NCBI GenBank assembly: GCA_030615625.1
Contig: JAUWYX010000007.1
Location: 1-64,000 of the forward strand
Source of the DNA: Dehalococcoidia bacterium
GTDB lineage: Bacteria > Chloroflexota > Dehalococcoidia > GIF9 > AB-539-J10
Length of the DNA stretch: 64,000 nt
Direction: 5' to 3'
Part shown: positions 28,472 to 36,158 of the stretch, one piece after another
Numbering within the stretch: position 1 is the stretch's first letter
Layout of the letters: each line of letters begins with the position of its first letter
The notes under the pieces: generated by a model
What the model saw: only the letters and a program-made list of their open reading frames with translations
Databases searched by the model: none
What the model was told of the DNA's origin: nothing
Translations under genes and position numbers: made by a program

Positions 28472-30279
28472 CTAACCCTTTTCCTTCCTCGGGGTAGAAA
28501 GGCACCGTCCTGGCTTTTCAACACAAAATTCTTTTCTATAAAATCAGCCACTGTTACTGTATCACCCCATGGAAGCTGAGGGATATCAGTATCCAATGAC
28601 CCATCAGTAACAATAGCCGAAAGTTCCTCGGGAGAACACAATAAGTCATCGCCGAGTTCTTTTTTATGCACTTCGATTTTAGGAGTTTTGCTTTTCCTGA
28701 ATCCTTCGACGAGGACGAGGTCGAATTCAGCGCCAACAATGGGCATAATTTCCTCAATATCAAGCTCGTGGTCCAAACTTTTAATAAAGGCAAGCTTGCC
28801 AGGCGAGCTAACAAATACGGCATCGCTGCCCGCTTGAGCAAACCTCCAGCTATCTTTTCCGGGGTGGTCTATTTCCATCCTGCCTCGACTATGCTTTAAG
28901 GCAGCGACTTTATATCCTCTTCCTTTAAACTCGGCAATAAGTTGCTCCATAAGCACTGTTTTACCAGATCGTGATTTGCCCACGATTGAAACAATCGGCA
29001 ACGTTTTCACCTCGCCTTGCCCCTCTCCCCAATCCAACATCTGCACCTCGACCATGTCTCCGGCCTTAACCCCCTTGCTACTTTCGGGGATAACAGCCAA
29101 ACCATTGGCTCTGGCCATGGATGTAAGGATTCCCGAGCCCTGGGGGCCGGTGACGGAGGCATGATATTGACCACCGCGCCTGGTTACATTTACCCTGGCA
29201 AAGAGGCGGCGGCCATCAGTATTCACAACATCATCCTCAATAACCGCTCGGACGGCTGGCTTTGCCAGAATTTCCTTACCCAGCATTTTTAGTATGGCAG
29301 GACGGGCGAATTGTTCAAAGGTAATCATGGAGCTGACGGGATTGCCCGGCAATCCCAAATGAGGCACCTTCCCCTTTTTCCCTCCTTCCACCTTCTTCAT
29401 AACCCCAAAGGCAAGCGGTTTTCCGGGCTTCATACAAACCGTCCAGAAACCAACCTCCCCATGCTCTGCCAGGACATCCTTTACTATATCGTAGTCTCCC
29501 TTGGACACACCGCCGGAGGTAATGAGCATATCTGCGTCCAAACCCTCATCGATTTTCTCGGTTAGAGACCGAACCGAATCGCGCCCTATGCCCAGGATTT
29601 TGGGAATCCCACCATAGCGAGAGACTTCGGCGGCAATGGCATAGTTATTGCTATCATGAATCTTACCCGGAGCCAATGGCTGGTCAACACCAATGAGCTC
29701 GTCTCCCGTAGCTAGAATAGCCACAATCGGCCGACGGATAACCAGCGCAGTGGAGAGCCCCAGGGAGGCCAGCACTCCTATCTCTTGAGGGCGAAGCACC
29801 TTTCCTTTTTTAAGAATTAAATTTCCCTTGGCAATATCCTCACCTCTACCTCGGACATTCAATCCCTCCTTCGCCTGGCACAATATACCGATTTGCGACA
29901 AGTCTCCCCTAGCTGATTTGCGGCTAACTTCATCGGTGTCCTCAAATCGAACTACGGCATCAGCCCCTTCAGGCAATGGCGCTCCTGTCATAATGCGGAT
30001 AGCCGTCCCCGGCCTGACTTCTTTTGTGGGCATAGACCCGGCAGCAACCTCTCCGACCACGACCAAATATCTCGGTGATGATTCACCAGCCCCCCGAGTA
30101 TCCTTGGCTCGCAGGGCATAACCATCCATGGCGGAATTATCCAGCGGGGGAATATCTATAGTGGAATAGACATCCTCAGCCAGAACCTGTCCCAGGCAGT
30201 CCAAAATAGGCTTCCGCTCGGGCTCAAGAACCTCAACATAGCTCAAAACCTTCTCCAGGGCTCCTTCCACAGAAATCAT
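28468..30279 (-). CDS. moeA: MoeA-MobB fusion protein
   Basis: A 603-residue fusion. Residues 1 to about 405 are MoeA, the molybdenum/tungsten insertase: PPLDNSAMDGYALRA, VRFEDTDEV, ILATGDEL, TSGGVSKGDYD and GLPGNPVSS are all present. From about 427 a MobB-type GTPase domain begins with SIVGKSRSGKTVLMEQL (P-loop) and ALKHSRGRMEIDHPGKDSWR. MobB binds GTP and assists the guanylylation of the cofactor. The ATG at 30279 is preferred over a TTG at 30294 because GGGAG precedes it. It is co-transcribed with mogA. Confidence 0.93.
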   Translation of the reverse strand: MISVEGALEKVLSYVEVLEPERKPILDCLGQVLAEDVYSTIDIPPLDNSAMDGYALRAKDTRGAGESSPRYLVVVGEVAAGSMPTKEVRPGTAIRIMTGAPLPEGADAVVRFEDTDEVSRKSARGDLSQIGILCQAKEGLNVRGRGEDIAKGNLILKKGKVLRPQEIGVLASLGLSTALVIRRPIVAILATGDELIGVDQPLAPGKIHDSNNYAIAAEVSRYGGIPKILGIGRDSVRSLTEKIDEGLDADMLITSGGVSKGDYDIVKDVLAEHGEVGFWTVCMKPGKPLAFGVMKKVEGGKKGKVPHLGLPGNPVSSMITFEQFARPAILKMLGKEILAKPAVRAVIEDDVVNTDGRRLFARVNVTRRGGQYHASVTGPQGSGILTSMARANGLAVIPESSKGVKAGDMVEVQMLDWGEGQGEVKTLPIVSIVGKSRSGKTVLMEQLIAEFKGRGYKVAALKHSRGRMEIDHPGKDSWRFAQAGSDAVFVSSPGKLAFIKSLDHELDIEEIMPIVGAEFDLVLVEGFRKSKTPKIEVHKKELGDDLLCSPEELSAIVTDGSLDTDIPQLPWGDTVTVADFIEKNFVLKSQDGAFLPRGRKRVR

Positions 30280-30402
30280 GCGGTAAACTCCCAAACCTGT
30301 ATTATAGATTATCTTTGTCCTCTATACCAACTTCCTTGAGGACAAACTAGCTTGGTGATAATACTGCCCAAGAGCAGGCCGGTGCCTCAAGTTCAGCTTA
30401 AG

Positions 30403-30431
30403 TTGACAATTGGCAGCTTTAGCCCTATTAT
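30403..30431 (+). promoter_or_regulatory. Promoter of the NifU-like gene cluster
   Basis: TTGACA (30403-30408), a 17-base spacer and TATTAT (30426-30431) are near-perfect sigma-A elements, 22 bases before the ATG at 30454. The leader contains AAGGAGG. It probably drives 30454-31195 and perhaps moaE-fdhD. Confidence 0.75.
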
Positions 30432-30453
30432 TTAACAAAGTAAGGAGGTAGAA

Positions 30454-30672
30454 ATGCGAGAAAAGGTACAAGCAGCCCTGGAACAAGTGAGACCGGCATT
30501 GTTAGCTGATGGAGGGGATGTCCAACTAATAGATGTCAAGGATGGAGTGGTGACATTAAGGTTGACTGGTGCCTGCGGTGGCTGCCCCATGGCAAGTATG
30601 ACCTTGAAGGATGGGATTGAACGGGTGCTCAAGGAACAGGTGCCTGAAGTTAAGGAGGTAGTAGCCGTCTAA
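30454..30672 (+). CDS. NifU C-terminal domain protein (Fe-S scaffold)
   Basis: The 72-residue protein is a free-standing NifU-like/Nfu domain. [20 protein letters not shown] includes the CxxC pair that holds a transferable 4Fe-4S cluster between two subunits. The many iron-sulfur proteins of this window (hydrogenases, Nfn, MoaA) are plausible clients. AAGGAGG precedes the ATG. Confidence 0.9.
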   Translation: MREKVQAALEQVRPALLADGGDVQLIDVKDGVVTLRLTGACGGCPMASMTLKDGIERVLKEQVPEVKEVVAV

Positions 30673-30725
30673 CCTGCGGCAGCATTTCAAAAAGAGGTCA
30701 GAAGTGAATCAGGCTGGAGATTTAA

Positions 30726-30959
30726 ATGCCCCAGGGATACTTTATCTGCCACTCTTGTGGTAAAACGGTAGAACATACAGGAGAGGAGCGACCTTGCCAG
30801 GTGCTCAATGGTTGGCTCATGGTTTCACGATGGAAAGGTCCAGGAACAGTTGAGCATTATAATTTTTGCTCCTCGATTTGTCTCAAAAGATGGACGGATA
30901 CCCAGGTTCCTCAAGTCCCTGACGTATTCTTAAGAGCTTTTGAGCAAGGAAAGGATTAA
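30726..30959 (+). CDS. Hypothetical zinc-binding protein
   Basis: An unrecognised 77-residue protein with CHSCG near residue 8 and FCSSICLKRW near residue 48, a treble-clef-like arrangement of cysteines. It lies two bases before the second FmdB-like gene and shares its promoter. No function can be given. Confidence 0.65.
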   Translation: MPQGYFICHSCGKTVEHTGEERPCQVLNGWLMVSRWKGPGTVEHYNFCSSICLKRWTDTQVPQVPDVFLRAFEQGKD

Positions 30960-30961
30960 AA

Positions 30962-31195
30962 ATGCCCATCTATGAATATTTTTGCCCTGATTGTAACTTC
31001 AAGTTTGAATTGCTTCGCCACCAAGCCCGAGCAAACGAAAGTGCCTCTTGCCCCCACTGTCACAATGGTGCTAAACGGATATTCTCTTCTTTTGCCTCTT
31101 TTTCTAAAAGCAGTGAAGGGCCATCTACCCCGATTGGGGGAAGTTCCTCTTGTAGCTCCTGCTCTGCCACAAGTTGTGAAACCTGCCAAATATAG
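30962..31195 (+). CDS. FmdB-type zinc ribbon protein
   Basis: A 77-residue protein starting MPIYEYFCPDCNFKFELL, the classic FmdB start, with a second pair CPHC; the family ending KRIFSSFASF follows. The C-terminal tail is rich in serine and cysteine (SSSCSSCSATSCETCQI), giving five further cysteines. Families of this type are annotated as possible regulators of formate/formylmethanofuran dehydrogenase genes; the mechanism is not known. Confidence 0.8.
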   Translation: MPIYEYFCPDCNFKFELLRHQARANESASCPHCHNGAKRIFSSFASFSKSSEGPSTPIGGSSSCSSCSATSCETCQI

Positions 31196-31296
31196 CTCCC
31201 TCAACAAGAAACTGTAAATAGCCCAAATTAAGAGAACACTAAATGACCGGCCTGTGAAAATAAATCCCAAACATGTAACCACATTGGTGAGCCGAG

Positions 31297-31665
31297 ATGA
31301 TTGAGGTAAGAAGAGAAGACTTCTCCATCGATGAGATAACCAAGAAGATGAAGGACCCCAAAATAGGGGCGATATCAATTTATCTAGGCACTGTACGTGA
31401 ATTCCCTTCGGGTAATGGACTGGAATTTGAGGACGATAACCACGCTGTCCGGAAACTAGAGGAGATAGAAAAAAGAGCAATCGATAGATTTGATGTCGAG
31501 GATGTAGCCATAATACATCGAGTGGGTTTCTTAGGCATATCAGCCAATATTCTATTAGTAGCAGTTTCCGCCTCTCACAGAGAGCCAGCTTTCGATGCTT
31601 GCAGAAGCATAATAGACGATATAAAGGATTTCCACAAATCATGGAGAAAAGAAGTATCGAAATAG
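31297..31665 (+). CDS. moaE: Molybdopterin synthase catalytic subunit MoaE-like
   Basis: A 122-residue MoaE-like protein. YLGTVREFPSGNG, AIIHRVGFLGISANILLVAV and SASHREPAFDACRSIIDDIK match the family, and the catalytic lysine region at the end reads WRKEV, corresponding to WKKE. MoaE transfers two sulfurs to the pyranopterin with a MoaD partner; no moaD is seen in the window. It overlaps fdhD by 25 bases. Confidence 0.85.
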   Translation: MIEVRREDFSIDEITKKMKDPKIGAISIYLGTVREFPSGNGLEFEDDNHAVRKLEEIEKRAIDRFDVEDVAIIHRVGFLGISANILLVAVSASHREPAFDACRSIIDDIKDFHKSWRKEVSK

Positions 31666-32324
31666 AAACTTTAGGAATTTCCAAGGATGCTAAGTGGAGG
31701 AAGACAGATGAGCTTGCCCATGAAGAAGAGATTATCGTTAAGCTCAATGGAGAAATTCAAAAATTCTACTGCATTCCCGTTGACCTGGAAGAGATGATAG
31801 CTGGCTATTTGAAATCAAGAGGCATAGACCCTTCTTTGTCCCGGATCAAGAAACTTAGCAGCAGCGAGTTTGAGGTAAATTTTTCTGAAGAATTGGTTAA
31901 GACTCCCCAGAACTGTGATTCGAAGAAAAAGTTAACCAAAAGCGAAGTTTTTAATTTGGTAAAAAGTCTCAATGAAAACAGTTTTTTGTATGAAAAGACT
32001 GGCTGTACACATGTTATTGGGATCTGCGAGGACAAGGAGATTTTTGTAGAGGACGTAAGTAGACATTGCGCCATAGATAAAGCCATCGGCCTGGCAATTA
32101 GAGATGGAATCAATTTGGCAAACAGTTCCCTGATTACCTCGTGCCGACAAACGGCTTCCATAATAAGAAAGGCGATCTTTTGCCAAATACCAATAGTTAT
32201 AAGCATCACTGCCCCCACGGACCTAGCTATAAAAGAAGCCAATAAATACGGGATAACACTTATAGGTTTTGCCAGTTCAAAAATGTTTAACATATACTCC
32301 CACGATTGGAGAATCGAAACCTAA
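31641..32324 (+). CDS. fdhD: FdhD-family protein, sulfur-transfer motif altered
   Basis: The 227-residue protein matches FdhD, which carries sulfur from a cysteine desulfurase to the Mo/W cofactor of formate dehydrogenase. EDVSRHCAIDKAIGLAI, ITSCRQTASIIRKAIFCQ and SITAPTDLAIKEANKYGI are recognisable family blocks. The usual CxxC in the mobile loop is not seen: the matching stretch is QNCDSKKKLTK, with one cysteine (C92). H in the first block is followed by cysteine where asparagine is usual. It may use a different mechanism or serve another enzyme. Confidence 0.8.
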   Translation: MEKRSIEIETLGISKDAKWRKTDELAHEEEIIVKLNGEIQKFYCIPVDLEEMIAGYLKSRGIDPSLSRIKKLSSSEFEVNFSEELVKTPQNCDSKKKLTKSEVFNLVKSLNENSFLYEKTGCTHVIGICEDKEIFVEDVSRHCAIDKAIGLAIRDGINLANSSLITSCRQTASIIRKAIFCQIPIVISITAPTDLAIKEANKYGITLIGFASSKMFNIYSHDWRIET

Positions 32325-32393
32325 AAATATATAGAGTGGGGAAATAACAGGTTTTATCGTACCGCGGTATCCAAACTGGAACCTTTCGCTGGA

Positions 32394-32423
32394 TTGAAAT
32401 TAAAGCAGGGAGTAGTTTACAAT
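32394..32423 (+). promoter_or_regulatory. Promoter of hypAB
   Basis: TTGAAA (32394-32399), 18 bases and TACAAT (32418-32423) give a reasonable sigma-A promoter 26 bases before the hypA ATG at 32449. Confidence 0.5.
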
Positions 32424-32448
32424 ATAGCAGCTTGCTTTGCTTCACCAA

Positions 32449-32790
32449 ATGCATGAACTTGGAGTAACTGAAAACATAGTTAATATTGCTTTAGCCAAAG
32501 CTGGTGAGGCGCAAGCTAGCAAGGTCATCCAAATTAACTTAGTAATTGGCGAGATGTCAGGATTTGTCCCCGATTGTATTCAGTTTTATTTCGATCCTCT
32601 CAGCAAAGATACCATCGCTCAAGGAGCAGTACTCCACTTTGAATTAGTGCCAGCTCAATTGCGTTGTCGGAATTGTTCCACGATTTTCCACCCCCAAGAT
32701 ACTCTGTGGGCTTGCCCCAAATGCCGGGGCCAGAGCGTAGAAATATCCAAGGGACGAGAACTCTATATTGAAAGCATGGAAGTAGAATGA
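32449..32790 (+). CDS. hypA: Hydrogenase nickel chaperone HypA
   Basis: A 113-residue HypA. The start at 32449 is fixed by function: it gives MHELGVTENIV, whose second-position histidine binds nickel, whereas an upstream TTG would bury it. The zinc domain has CRNC and CPKC pairs. HypA delivers nickel to the large subunits of both hydrogenases encoded here. The stop overlaps hypB as ATGA. Confidence 0.95.
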   Translation: MHELGVTENIVNIALAKAGEAQASKVIQINLVIGEMSGFVPDCIQFYFDPLSKDTIAQGAVLHFELVPAQLRCRNCSTIFHPQDTLWACPKCRGQSVEISKGRELYIESMEVE

Positions 32791-33461
32791 AAAAAATAGA
32801 GGTTATCCAGAACGTTCTGGAGGCTAATGAGACCATAGCTAAGCGAAATCAACAGCTATTGGATAGGCACAGGGTTTTTGCTATTAACATTATGTCAGCT
32901 CCAGGTGCCGGCAAGACGAGCCTTATTCTACAAACTCTGACGAGGCTGAAAGGCAGGCTGAACATGGCTGTTATCGAAGGCGATGTTGCTTCCACAGTAG
33001 ATGCTGAGAAAGTGCAGAGCGAGGCAAAAGCAGTAGTTCAAATAAATACCCGAAATATGCCGGAAAGTTGTTCTTTAATGGCTGCCATGATTGAGTCAGC
33101 TCTAAAGGACATGCCCCTGGATAACATAGACCTACTCTTAATCGAGAATGTAGGCAATCTCATTTGCCCCTCCGAATTTACCCTGGGAGAACACAAACGA
33201 ATGGTGATTTCCAGCCTGCCTGAAGGGGATGATAAACCCATTAAATATCCCTTGATCTTTATCGATGCCGATGCTGTGATAATAAATAAGATGGACCTTC
33301 TTCCCCATGTTGATTTCGATATTGCCGCCTTTCACCGTTCCGTTGAAGGACTAAATCCTAAAGCCGAGGTTTTTCAACTTTCCTGCAAGACCAGCGAGGG
33401 GATAGAAAGGTGGTGCTCCTGGGTATTAGAACAAGTGAAAACCAATGCCATAAAGCGATAG
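32787..33461 (+). CDS. hypB: Hydrogenase nickel-insertion GTPase HypB
   Basis: A 224-residue GTPase with P-loop SAPGAGKTS near residue 37, Walker-like VIEGDVAST, ENVGNLICPSEFTLGEHK, and NKMDLL for guanine recognition. It powers nickel release from HypA. The metal-binding pair at the subunit interface, normally cysteine-histidine, is C95-S96 here (PESCSLMAAM). No histidine-rich nickel-storage N-terminus is present. hypC, D, E and F are not in the window. Confidence 0.95.
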   Translation: MKKIEVIQNVLEANETIAKRNQQLLDRHRVFAINIMSAPGAGKTSLILQTLTRLKGRLNMAVIEGDVASTVDAEKVQSEAKAVVQINTRNMPESCSLMAAMIESALKDMPLDNIDLLLIENVGNLICPSEFTLGEHKRMVISSLPEGDDKPIKYPLIFIDADAVIINKMDLLPHVDFDIAAFHRSVEGLNPKAEVFQLSCKTSEGIERWCSWVLEQVKTNAIKR

Positions 33462-33565
33462 AAGTTTCACATATCTGGTAAACCTCATCATCTTGAGAAC
33501 GTTAAGCGACACCAAGGCAACTAGCTGATATTCTGTCTCCGTGCAAAGGTGGAAAATAGGGGGGC
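33462..33565. other. Gap between hypB and the mbh promoter
   Basis: About 100 bases with no gene, repeat or hairpin that I can support. The remainder of this 230-base gap holds the mbh promoter and an approximately 90-base leader (33602-33691) with several short complementary stretches but no recognised motif. Confidence 0.4.
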
Positions 33566-33594
33566 TTGATAATTTCCGGCGGATGATATATAAT
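33566..33594 (+). promoter_or_regulatory. Promoter of the mbh operon
   Basis: TTGATA (33566-33571), a 17-base spacer and a perfect TATAAT (33589-33594) form a strong sigma-A promoter, about 90 bases before the first mbh gene. Confidence 0.75.
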
Positions 33595-33691
33595 TCATGT
33601 CAAGCTTTTGAGGAAACTAAGCTATTACAGCTAAGTAACCAGCCCTGAAATAGAATCCCTCTCAGCAGAGAAGCTGTTTACGCGGTAAAGC

Positions 33692-34204
33692 ATGAAGTTT
33701 CTAATTACAACGGCAGTCGCTTATGTGGTTTATCTCCTTCTCACTATTGGTAGCGGCACCGTTTTTTTATGGAGTAATGCCGAGCTCATCATCGGGGCAG
33801 TGTTCGCCGTGGTGGTTGGTGCCCTGCTCAAGAACCGGTTCATCGGCAAAGACCTGCGCATGCTGAACCCGGTGCGGTGGTTTACCTTCCTCGTTTACCT
33901 GTTCCCCCTTTTCTTTGCCATGGCCAAGGCCAATGTTGACGTGGCCTACCGTGTCATCACCGGCCGGATTAATCCGGCCATCGTGAAGATAAATCCCAAC
34001 CTGAAGACCGACTTGTCACTTACCATCCTGGCCAATTCCATCACCCTGACGCCCGGAACACTGAGCGTGGACGTTGACGAGAAAACCAACGAGCTATATG
34101 TTCACTGGATAAATGTTGACCCTGAGGTGCTCAAGGACATGCCGAGAGACTACCATCCGATATGCCACAATTTCCCTGACTGGGCGAGGAGAATCGCGGG
34201 ATGA
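33692..34204 (+). CDS. mbhA: MbhA (MrpE-like antiporter subunit)
   Basis: A 170-residue MrpE/MnhE homologue with two or three membrane segments at the N-terminus and a cytoplasmic domain; NPNLKTDLSLTILANSITLTPGTLS-type sequence is the family hallmark (here ANSITLTPGTLSVDVDE). It opens a 14-gene block whose order matches archaeal mbhA-N. The stop overlaps the next gene as ATGA. In Mbh this subunit is part of the sodium-translocating module. Confidence 0.92.
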   Translation: MKFLITTAVAYVVYLLLTIGSGTVFLWSNAELIIGAVFAVVVGALLKNRFIGKDLRMLNPVRWFTFLVYLFPLFFAMAKANVDVAYRVITGRINPAIVKINPNLKTDLSLTILANSITLTPGTLSVDVDEKTNELYVHWINVDPEVLKDMPRDYHPICHNFPDWARRIAG

Positions 34205-34455
34205 ACTGGCTTCCGGCGGTCATAGTTATGGCGGTGTGTATTATCATCGCCGTGGCACGCATCCTTATCGGGCCGGGAGCGCCGACGAGGCTGGTGGCTT
34301 TTGACACCACCAACACTCTGGTGGTGGCCAGTCTGGTCATTGTGGGGATGATGTTCAATCATGCGATTTTTATTGACGTGGCCATCGTGTATGCTTTGCT
34401 CTCGTTCACCATGACGCTGTATGTGGCCAAATTCATTGGGGGGAGCAAGTTTTAG
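34201..34455 (+). CDS. mbhB: MbhB (MrpF-like antiporter subunit)
   Basis: An 84-residue membrane protein with three hydrophobic helices, of the MrpF/MnhF family (RILIGPGAPTRLVAFDTTN near residue 20 is the characteristic stretch). It overlaps mbhA by four bases and ends at the first base of mbhC. In the Mbh complex it belongs to the Mrp-type ion-translocating module. Confidence 0.9.
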   Translation: MNWLPAVIVMAVCIIIAVARILIGPGAPTRLVAFDTTNTLVVASLVIVGMMFNHAIFIDVAIVYALLSFTMTLYVAKFIGGSKF

Positions 34456-34814
34456 TGGCGGCGCTGAACATAGTAACCTATATATTCATAGGAATTGGCC
34501 TTTTCTTCAATCTAATCGGAGTCGTCGGTCTCCACCGTTTTCCCGACATGTACACCAAGCTGCATGCCGCTACCAAATGCACCACCTTTGGCTCCATCTT
34601 CCTCATCATGGCGGTAATCATGCAGGCCGCCGGAATCTGGGCACAGGGAGGGACTTCTCAGTCTGTAATGTGCGTACATGCAGTGCTGGTGCTGGTGGCG
34701 CTGCTGGTCACCAATGCCACCGGCGCTCACGCCATTGCCCGGGCGGCGCATCGCAGCGGAGAAAAGCCCGCCAGGGCGGTGGTGGATGACCTGGGAGGGA
34801 AAGAGAATGATTGA
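34455..34814 (+). CDS. mbhC: MbhC (MrpG-like antiporter subunit)
   Basis: A 119-residue MrpG/MnhG homologue with three membrane helices; GVVGLHRFPDMYTKLHAATK is the family signature in the first half. The start is GTG. It overlaps the next gene by eight bases. It would sit beside MbhB in the sodium/proton antiporter part of the complex. Confidence 0.9.
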   Translation: MAALNIVTYIFIGIGLFFNLIGVVGLHRFPDMYTKLHAATKCTTFGSIFLIMAVIMQAAGIWAQGGTSQSVMCVHAVLVLVALLVTNATGAHAIARAAHRSGEKPARAVVDDLGGKEND

Positions 34815-35052
34815 AGCTGGGCCTCTGCATATCATTATACCGGTGGTACTGGTTGTCTGTGCCATATTTGTCGCCGTATCTCGGGATCTCTTGTATGCGG
34901 TCGTGGCGCTGGCTGTGCTGAGTCTGTTGTTAGCCTTTCAGTTTTATCTTATGAAGGCTCCTGACGTGGCCATTGCCGAAGCGGGAATCGGGGCGGCTGT
35001 GACCACAGCTATCCTTATCATCACCATCAGAGCGACCAAGCGTATGGAGTGA
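34807..35052 (+). CDS. mbhD: MbhD (DUF4040, MrpA C-terminal-like)
   Basis: An 81-residue, three-helix membrane protein corresponding to the DUF4040 part of MrpA; YLMKAPDVAIAEAGIGAAV carries the conserved Pro and Glu. The ATG at 34807 lies eight bases inside mbhC; longer upstream frames are shadows of mbhC. This small subunit is a standard component of Mbh and Mbx operons. Confidence 0.88.
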   Translation: MIEAGPLHIIIPVVLVVCAIFVAVSRDLLYAVVALAVLSLLLAFQFYLMKAPDVAIAEAGIGAAVTTAILIITIRATKRME

Positions 35053-35055
35053 ATA

Positions 35056-35340
35056 ATGAGACAAGTTACAGGCCTGATTTTGTTGCTTGTTCTGGTAGCC
35101 CTTCTGGTGTGGGGGGTGCTGCCTCCAATCATGCGTGACTTTGGTTACCCTCCATCCGATATGGACGATTATATAATTGAGAACGCCCAAGAAGAAACCG
35201 GGAGCAACAACGTGGTAGCGGCGGTGCTCTTTGACTACCGCGCGCTTGATACACTGGGGGAGGCCACGATACTGTTCACGGCGGTGATGGGGGTGTTGCT
35301 TCTGTTACGAACATTGAAACGCAAGGAGGAGAGTTCCTGA
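35056..35340 (+). CDS. mbhE: MbhE (MrpA C-terminal/MrpB-like subunit)
   Basis: A 94-residue protein with one N-terminal and one C-terminal membrane helix and a soluble middle. NNVVAAVLFDYRALDTLGE matches the conserved region of the MbhE/MnhB N-terminal family, with the invariant DTLGE. The stop codon overlaps the next ATG by one base. Confidence 0.88.
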   Translation: MRQVTGLILLLVLVALLVWGVLPPIMRDFGYPPSDMDDYIIENAQEETGSNNVVAAVLFDYRALDTLGEATILFTAVMGVLLLLRTLKRKEESS

Positions 35341-35801
35341 TGCTGTCAAAGATTGTGCGCACCGTGGCCAACCAGCTTATCCTGTTCATCCTCATCTTCG
35401 GCCTGTATGTTATTGCACATGGACATATTACCCCGGGCGGAGGCTTTCAGGGTGGTGCTATCATCGTTTCCGGTGTAATCATGTTGCTGGTGGCCTTCAG
35501 CTCTAAGGAACTTAAAAAATCGCTGCGTGAGCGTGTTTTATCAATAATGGAAAGCACCGGGGCCTTAATCTTTGCCGCCCTAGCTTTTGCCGGGATAGGC
35601 ACTGTCTTTTTTTATAACTTCCTAGTGGGCACGCCAATCTTCGGCAGGATTCCTGTCCCCGGTCCTGGCCCGGGGGATATCTGGACGGGAGGGGTCATTC
35701 CCCTGATGAACTTCGCTGTGGGCCTTAAGGTGATAGCCGGCCTTTCAGCAGTGGTTCTGGCTATAGCGCTATTTTCCAGTGGTGAGGAGGTGGAAGAATA
35801 A
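35340..35801 (+). CDS. mbhF: MbhF (MrpB-like antiporter subunit)
   Basis: A 153-residue MrpB/MnhB homologue with four membrane helices. HGHITPGGGFQGGAIIVSG is the family signature, and GGVIPLMNFAVGLKV in the last third is also typical. Coupled to mbhG by a one-base overlap. Part of the ion-translocating module. Confidence 0.92.
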   Translation: MLSKIVRTVANQLILFILIFGLYVIAHGHITPGGGFQGGAIIVSGVIMLLVAFSSKELKKSLRERVLSIMESTGALIFAALAFAGIGTVFFYNFLVGTPIFGRIPVPGPGPGDIWTGGVIPLMNFAVGLKVIAGLSAVVLAIALFSSGEEVEE

Positions 35802-36154
35802 TGGAGTACATTCCTCTCAATTTCCCCTTTCTAGCGGCAGCGCTGCTGGTGGGGGTATCTTTTTATATAATCATATTCAAAAAGAATTTGATTAAGCTCA
35901 TTATGGGCATTGCCATGCTGGCGGCAGGGGTCAATCTGTTTCTGGTGTCGCTGGGCTACCGGGCAGGAGGGACGGCTCCTATCTATACCGATGTGCCAGA
36001 AGGACCCATGGTCCTGTCCGTGCCCCAGGCACTCACCCTGACCAGTATCGTCATCAACGTTGCAGTGTTGGCCTTGATGCTGACCATGGTGATACACATT
36101 TACCGCCATACCGGAAGCCTAGATTCAGAAAAATCTAGAAAGATGAAAGGATAG
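35801..36154 (+). CDS. mbhG: MbhG (MrpC/NuoK-like subunit)
   Basis: A 117-residue protein with three membrane helices, homologous to MrpC and NuoK. GIAMLAAGVNLFLVSLGYR and VPQALTLTSIVINVAVLAL are conserved blocks of the family. It precedes the large antiporter subunit by four bases. Confidence 0.92.
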   Translation: MEYIPLNFPFLAAALLVGVSFYIIIFKKNLIKLIMGIAMLAAGVNLFLVSLGYRAGGTAPIYTDVPEGPMVLSVPQALTLTSIVINVAVLALMLTMVIHIYRHTGSLDSEKSRKMKG

Positions 36155-36158
36155 TGAT

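Noticed and set aside
33602..33691. Possible riboswitch in the mbh leader
   Set aside because: Short complementary stretches are present but I could match no known riboswitch core and saw no terminator.
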